A DNA stretch of 35,995 nucleotides from positions 1 through 35,995 of the forward strand of contig JAGWSR010000151.1 in the NCBI GenBank assembly GCA_028869385.1. The letters are read 5' to 3'. Position numbers and translations under genes: made by a program. The notes beneath the pieces are model-generated. The model was not told where the DNA came from, made no database searches, and worked only from the letters and a program-made list of their open reading frames with translations. Shown piece by piece: positions 31,106-35,995 of the stretch (position 1 is the stretch's first letter; the number at the start of each line of letters is the position of its first letter). The DNA is from a bacterium (lineage in GTDB: Bacteria > Vulcanimicrobiota > Vulcanimicrobiia > Vulcanimicrobiales > Vulcanimicrobiaceae).

Positions 31106-31705
31106 CTACGCTTTGAGCGTCTTGAGCAACAGCACCGCGAACATCGCGCCGAAGGTCGCGAAGGTGCGGGTCTCGGCCTCTTTGATCACCGAGGGATCCC
31201 ACGATCCGTGCTGCTCCGCCGCGGGCTCGGCCTGCGGCACGAGCGGAGGGACGCGCTCGCAATAGCGTTCGAAATCTTCGCCGAACTGCGAGTGCAGAAA
31301 TTGTTCTTCGTGCGGAATGATCGTCGCATACACGGCAGCCATCGTGCCGAGCGAGGCGCCGAGCAGTGCGAGCTTCTCGCCGAACGAGTTCTTGCCGGTG
31401 AACGCGATCCCGAAGCCGAGCGCCGTGATGAAATTGCCCACATAGAGCGGGTTGCGAACGTGCGCGTACGGACCGGCCGTCACGAGCTTGGGCGCCTCGA
31501 CGTGATCGCCGCGTGTGGTCACGCCGGAGTACCCGACGGCCCAGCAACGCACGAGCTCGCCCGCGATAGCGAGCGGCAGACCGACCGCAACGCTCGTCGC
31601 GCTCGGCTTTCCGAACGCGGCGAGCACCGCCGCGGGGATCGCGAGCAGCGTACCGCGATTTTTGAAGACGAACGCTTGAAATTCTTCGGAACGTGGATCG
31701 GTCAT
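31106..31705 (-). CDS. Membrane methyltransferase, ICMT/PEMT family
   Basis: This 199-aa membrane protein has four or so hydrophobic segments and the family SAM-binding signature GPYAHVRNPLYVGNFITALG followed by HEEQFLHSQFGEDFERYCER, the conserved E-E-x-L-x-x-x-F-G-x-x-Y region. Relatives methylate isoprenylcysteine or phospholipid head groups; bacterial members have varied, mostly unknown substrates. It has ATG at 31705 and is the first gene of a pair with the CDF transporter. Confidence 0.85.
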   Translation of the reverse strand: MTDPRSEEFQAFVFKNRGTLLAIPAAVLAAFGKPSATSVAVGLPLAIAGELVRCWAVGYSGVTTRGDHVEAPKLVTAGPYAHVRNPLYVGNFITALGFGIAFTGKNSFGEKLALLGASLGTMAAVYATIIPHEEQFLHSQFGEDFERYCERVPPLVPQAEPAAEQHGSWDPSVIKEAETRTFATFGAMFAVLLLKTLKA

Positions 31706-31779
31706 GAGGCTACCCTACTACGGGTCCCCACAACCCCGCACCTGTATCGTCAGGAACGCATCACCGCAAGCGCGCCCCC

Positions 31780-31849
31780 ACGTCACAGAGAGCTCGGCCC
31801 CGTGTCAACGTGAGCTAGGCCCCGTGTCACCCTGAGCGTGTCGAAGGGC
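31780..31849 (+). repeat. Dispersed repeat R4: root plus decayed 22-nt units
   Basis: Units begin near 31780, 31802 and 31824, 22 bases apart, and end in the root CCTGAGCGTGTCGAAGGG (about 31831-31848). The root-side unit is translated as the tail of rmd (ALRHAQGDTG). The next unit is one base longer than in R1 and R5, so TGACAC falls in frame as the rmd stop codon (31805-31807). The rest of this 99-base gap holds nothing else I can see. Confidence 0.85.
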
Positions 31850-32758
31850 GGCTTCCCAGATTTCGCGGATCGAGCGCGTGAAGGGGATGCTCGGTGCCCA
31901 TCCCGTCGCGGCCCGCAGCTTGCCGTTGTCTCCGACAAAGAGCGGAACGTCGGAGGGGCGCATGCGCGCCGGATCGTCGCGTACCTCCACGGGTACGTGC
32001 GCCGCGATGATCAGTTCGCGCAGCAATTCGCGAATCGAGCGCGCCGCGCCGCTCGCGATGTTGTAGGTCTCGCCTCTCGCGCCGTGCGTCGCGAGCGCGA
32101 CGTAGGCCGCCACGACGTCGCGCACGTCGAGAAAATCGCGTTTCGCGTCGAGATTGCCCACGTACATCGTCGGCTCGCTTCCGGCGGCGATGCGCGCGAG
32201 CTGCGCGGCGAAATTCGCGACCACGAAGCGATCGCTCTGTCCGGGGCCGATGTGGTTGAACGCGCGCGCGATCACCACGTCGAGCCCGTAGGCGCGTGCC
32301 TCGCCGAGCAGCAGCATCTCGGCCGCCGCCTTGCTCGCCGCGTAGGGGTTGGACGGATTCGGCGGCGTCGTTTCGACGAGCGGAAAACGATCGGGCGACT
32401 GCGCGCCGTACACTTCGGCCGAACTCGTGAAGAGCAGGCGCGGCAGGCGTTCGCCGCCGCCCGCGTACTCGCGCATCGCCTGCGTGAGGTGCGCGACGCC
32501 CAGGACGTTCGCGCGGTAGGTCGCCTCGGGCGCGGCGAGCGCGTCGGGCACGAACGTCTGCGCGGCGAGGTGAAAGACGACGTCGGGCCGAGCGAGATCG
32601 AGCGCCGCGCGCAGGCTCGCCGGATCGGCGAGATCGATCGGAAACGCGTCGGCGTCGTTCGGTCCGCCGCAGGCGAGGGTTTCGACACCGCTCGCATCGA
32701 GCGCTTCGAGGAGGTAACGACCGACGAAGCCCGTCGCGCCGGTGACGAGCGCGCGCAT
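31805..32758 (-). CDS. rmd: GDP-4-keto-6-deoxy-D-mannose reductase (Rmd-type NAD-dependent epimerase/dehydratase)
   Basis: The 317-aa extended short-chain dehydrogenase has the nucleotide site RALVTGATGFVGRYLLEALD, FHLAAQTFVPDAL, the Ser-Tyr-Lys site with TSSAEVYG and NPYAASKAAAEMLL, and FNHIGPGQSDRFVVANFAAQ. This last block and the neighbouring gmd point to reduction of GDP-4-keto-6-deoxymannose to GDP-rhamnose; other GDP-sugar epimerase roles are possible. It starts four bases after the gmd stop. The last 13 or so residues come from repeat R4, and the stop codon lies in the repeat. Confidence 0.85.
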   Translation of the reverse strand: MRALVTGATGFVGRYLLEALDASGVETLACGGPNDADAFPIDLADPASLRAALDLARPDVVFHLAAQTFVPDALAAPEATYRANVLGVAHLTQAMREYAGGGERLPRLLFTSSAEVYGAQSPDRFPLVETTPPNPSNPYAASKAAAEMLLLGEARAYGLDVVIARAFNHIGPGQSDRFVVANFAAQLARIAAGSEPTMYVGNLDAKRDFLDVRDVVAAYVALATHGARGETYNIASGAARSIRELLRELIIAAHVPVEVRDDPARMRPSDVPLFVGDNGKLRAATGWAPSIPFTRSIREIWEAALRHAQGDTGPSSR

Positions 32759-32762
32759 CGCG

Positions 32763-34441
<1,679 letters not shown>

Positions 34442-34483
34442 GTCGTCTCGTATTGGCTACGGGCGCAGGGTAACCATGCAGCG

Positions 34484-35227
34484 TCAGCGCGCCGCCGCGA
34501 GCCGCGCCGCCAGGGTCGTGGCGACGAAGGCCGCGACCTCGCTCGGCAGCGTGCCGCGCCCGAAGCCCGCGTCGTAGCCGATTTCGCTCGCCATCAGGTT
34601 CGTGACCCGCGGACCACCGCAGATCAGCACGACCCGGTCGCGCAGCCCTTCGGCTTCGAGCAGTTCCGCGAGCGCCGTGAAGTTCTTGATGTCGCTCCCC
34701 TTCTGCGTCACCACCTGCGAGGCCAAGAGCGCGTCGACCGCGTGCTCCTTGGCGAAGCGCACGAAGTCTTCGACCGCGACTTGGCTGCCCAAGTTGAAGG
34801 TCTCGAACTGCTGGTAGCGCTCGAGACCGTAGTCGCCCTTGTAGCCCTTCATGTTGAGGATCGCGTCGATTCCGACGGTGTGCGCGTCGGTGCCGATGCA
34901 CGCGCCCGCCACGCGCAGCTTGCGACCGAGATGCTCGACGACGTACGCGTCGATCTCTTCCATCGACATCGCGTGCGTCTTGGCCGACGGCGCCTTAATC
35001 GTCGAGAAATCGATGCTCTGCGGCGTGCTCGCATAGACGACGAAGAACGAGAAGTTGGTCGCGATGCGGCGCCCCTCGACCACCTGCACGTCGGCGAAGC
35101 CCATCTTGGTGACGAGTTGGCGCGCCGCTTCGTCGGCCGCCTCGCTCCACTCGACGGGTAGCGTGAATGACAGCTGCACCTTGCCGTCGTTCATCGTATC
35201 GCCGTACGGCTTGATCACCTGACTCAT
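34484..35227 (-). CDS. kamE: Lysine 5,6-aminomutase beta subunit
   Basis: The 247-aa subunit binds adenosylcobalamin. An N-terminal dimerisation domain (about 1-85) precedes the B12-binding Rossmann domain with the base-off motif GTDAHTVGIDAILN (Asp114, His116, Gly119; His116 is the cobalt ligand), then NLGSQVAVEDFVRFAKEHAV, ALLASQVVTQKGSDIKNFTA and RVVLICGGPRVTN. The complex moves the terminal amino group of beta-lysine or D-lysine to carbon 5. The ATG overlaps the kamD stop (ATGA). D-ornithine 4,5-aminomutase is the nearest alternative. Confidence 0.9.
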   Translation of the reverse strand: MSQVIKPYGDTMNDGKVQLSFTLPVEWSEAADEAARQLVTKMGFADVQVVEGRRIATNFSFFVVYASTPQSIDFSTIKAPSAKTHAMSMEEIDAYVVEHLGRKLRVAGACIGTDAHTVGIDAILNMKGYKGDYGLERYQQFETFNLGSQVAVEDFVRFAKEHAVDALLASQVVTQKGSDIKNFTALAELLEAEGLRDRVVLICGGPRVTNLMASEIGYDAGFGRGTLPSEVAAFVATTLAARLAAAR

Positions 35228-35995
35228 CGCCCCACCCCCATCGCATCACCCTGAGCTGCACCCGTGTCACCCTGAGCTGCACCCGTGTCACCCTGAGCTT
35301 GTCGAAGGGCATCATCGAACGGATTCCAATACCCGTCGCCGCGCGCGAACACGCCGTCGAATCCGCGTCCGCCGTCGGGCGAGCGCGAGACGTCGGCGAA
35401 GACGGCGGCCTCGATCGCCGTCATCAGGCCCATATCGGCCACGCGCTCCAAGAGCGCTTGCGCGTCGGTGAGCACCGCCTGCGCGCGGCGCTCGATCGTG
35501 CCGTTCGGTTTGAACGCGATCTCGTCGCCGAAGTGTCGCGCCGTATTCATGATGTAGCGCGCATTCTCGATCGAGAGCGCGCGATCGCCGAGGAACGGCG
35601 TGTGAATCGCCTCGGTCAACATGCCGACGAGATGGATCGTCTGGTTCGTCATCACCGAGGTGAGGTTGAACATCGCGTCCATCAAGTGGCCCTTGAACAC
35701 GTCGCCGGTCATGTGCTTGGTCGGCGGCATGTACTTGAGCGGCGCCTTCGGGAAGATCTGGCGCGTAAGCTGCGCCTGCGCGACTTGATAGAGAAACCCG
35801 TCCTGGAGATCGGGGTTGATTTCGTAGGCGTCGCCGAGCCCGATCTGCTCGTCGGGCATGCCCGCGCGATGCGCGAACTCCTCGTTGATGAACTGCGATG
35901 CGAGCACGGCGGGCGCTTGCTCCACCGCGTCGGCGGTGGTGAGGTAGTTATCCTCGCCGGTATTGATGATGATGCCCGCGTAGGCGTTGAGCATG
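35224..35995 (-). CDS. kamD: Lysine 5,6-aminomutase alpha subunit (5' end outside window)
   Basis: The visible 256 residues are the C-terminal half of a family of about 515-530 aa. Recognisable blocks are IINTGEDNYLTTADAVEQAP, VLASQFINEEFAHRAGMPDE, QIGLGDAYEINPDLQDGFLY and APLKYMPPTKHMTGDVFKGH, typical of the PLP/TIM-barrel subunit. The natural end should be near GYWNPF. After it comes a tail ALRQAQGDTG plus AQGDTGA units and AMGVGR, encoded by repeat R5, not part of the family. The stop overlaps the kamE start, so coupling is kept despite the extension. Confidence 0.9.
   Translation of the reverse strand, partial: MLNAYAGIIINTGEDNYLTTADAVEQAPAVLASQFINEEFAHRAGMPDEQIGLGDAYEINPDLQDGFLYQVAQAQLTRQIFPKAPLKYMPPTKHMTGDVFKGHLMDAMFNLTSVMTNQTIHLVGMLTEAIHTPFLGDRALSIENARYIMNTARHFGDEIAFKPNGTIERRAQAVLTDAQALLERVADMGLMTAIEAAVFADVSRSPDGGRGFDGVFARGDGYWNPFDDALRQAQGDTGAAQGDTGAAQGDAMGVGR
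35243..35309 (+). repeat. Dispersed repeat R5: root plus 21-nt units, translated
   Basis: Units begin at 35243 (GCATCA), 35264 and 35285 (GTGTCA), exactly 21 bases apart, and end in the root CTGAGCTTGTCGAAGGG (35293-35309). On the minus strand the array is read in frame as AQGDTGA units at the C-terminus of kamD. Confidence 0.92.

Overview
The window is a compact, GC-rich bacterial chromosome segment. Almost every gene lies on the minus strand in short-gapped or overlapping operons. The organism has an outer membrane: there is a 1311-residue TonB-dependent receptor and a type II lipoprotein. Yet the lexA control region carries Gram-positive-type boxes (CGAAC-N4-GTTYG) and is divergent from a LysM membrane protein, as in Firmicutes and Actinobacteria. 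GTG and TTG starts are common. My best guess is an uncultured diderm lineage close to Candidatus Eremiobacterota (WPS-2)/Vulcanimicrobiota; this is an inference from overall character, not from a search.

Layout, left to right. 1-2386: rplM (partial), a plus-strand marR gene with an apparently leaderless promoter, truA, a DUF5069 gene and a 53-aa metallothionein. 2394-4440: lysS and greA, with the metallothionein as the last gene of the greA-lysS unit. 4522-9709: a tightly coupled five-gene operon, transcribed in the order PatA-like aminotransferase, SRPBCC (START-like) protein, a homologue of cyanobacterial acyl-ACP reductase with the catalytic cysteine, a protein commonly labelled quinate 5-dehydrogenase, and an APC permease. 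9731-9914: a plus-strand tRNA/tmRNA-like RNA element with its own terminator. 9917-12329: dusB and a lipoprotein. 12427-15223: panC-coaBC-coaX, the pantothenate-to-CoA pathway. 15239-16214: FHA, a small orphan and a PilZ protein. 16251-19809: lexA, a stand-alone PTS EIIC and a methionine-gamma-lyase-family enzyme in one overlapping unit, with the divergent SOS-controlled LysM gene. 19891-24131: a 69-aa CxxC protein and the TonB receptor. 24358-26428: sucCD. 26474-26657: a second copy of the tRNA/tmRNA-like RNA. 26657-30137: thiolase, 3-hydroxybutyryl-CoA dehydrogenase and acyl-CoA dehydrogenase. 30205-31705: a cation diffusion facilitator and an ICMT/PEMT-type methyltransferase. 31805-34441: rmd, gmd and a PilZ protein. 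34484-35995: kamE and kamD (partial), lysine 5,6-aminomutase.

Three things stand out. First, two paralogous RNAs (9731-9914 and 26474-26657) share a 75-nt tRNA/tmRNA-like module with compensatory base changes in the acceptor stem, a position-conserved long-range helix with different sequence in each copy, and a terminator. Second, the aminotransferase/START/acyl-reductase operon has the parts list of an uncharacterised acyl-to-aldehyde-to-amine route. Third, a dispersed repeat with root CTGAGC-N-TGTCGAAGG sits at the 3' ends of five genes and is often amplified into tandem arrays. Where the array is translated the unit is 21 nt (in frame); where it is not, the units are 20 or 22 nt.

The lower-confidence points are exact starts of several GTG/TTG genes, the biochemical role of the five-gene operon, and the promoter assignments.
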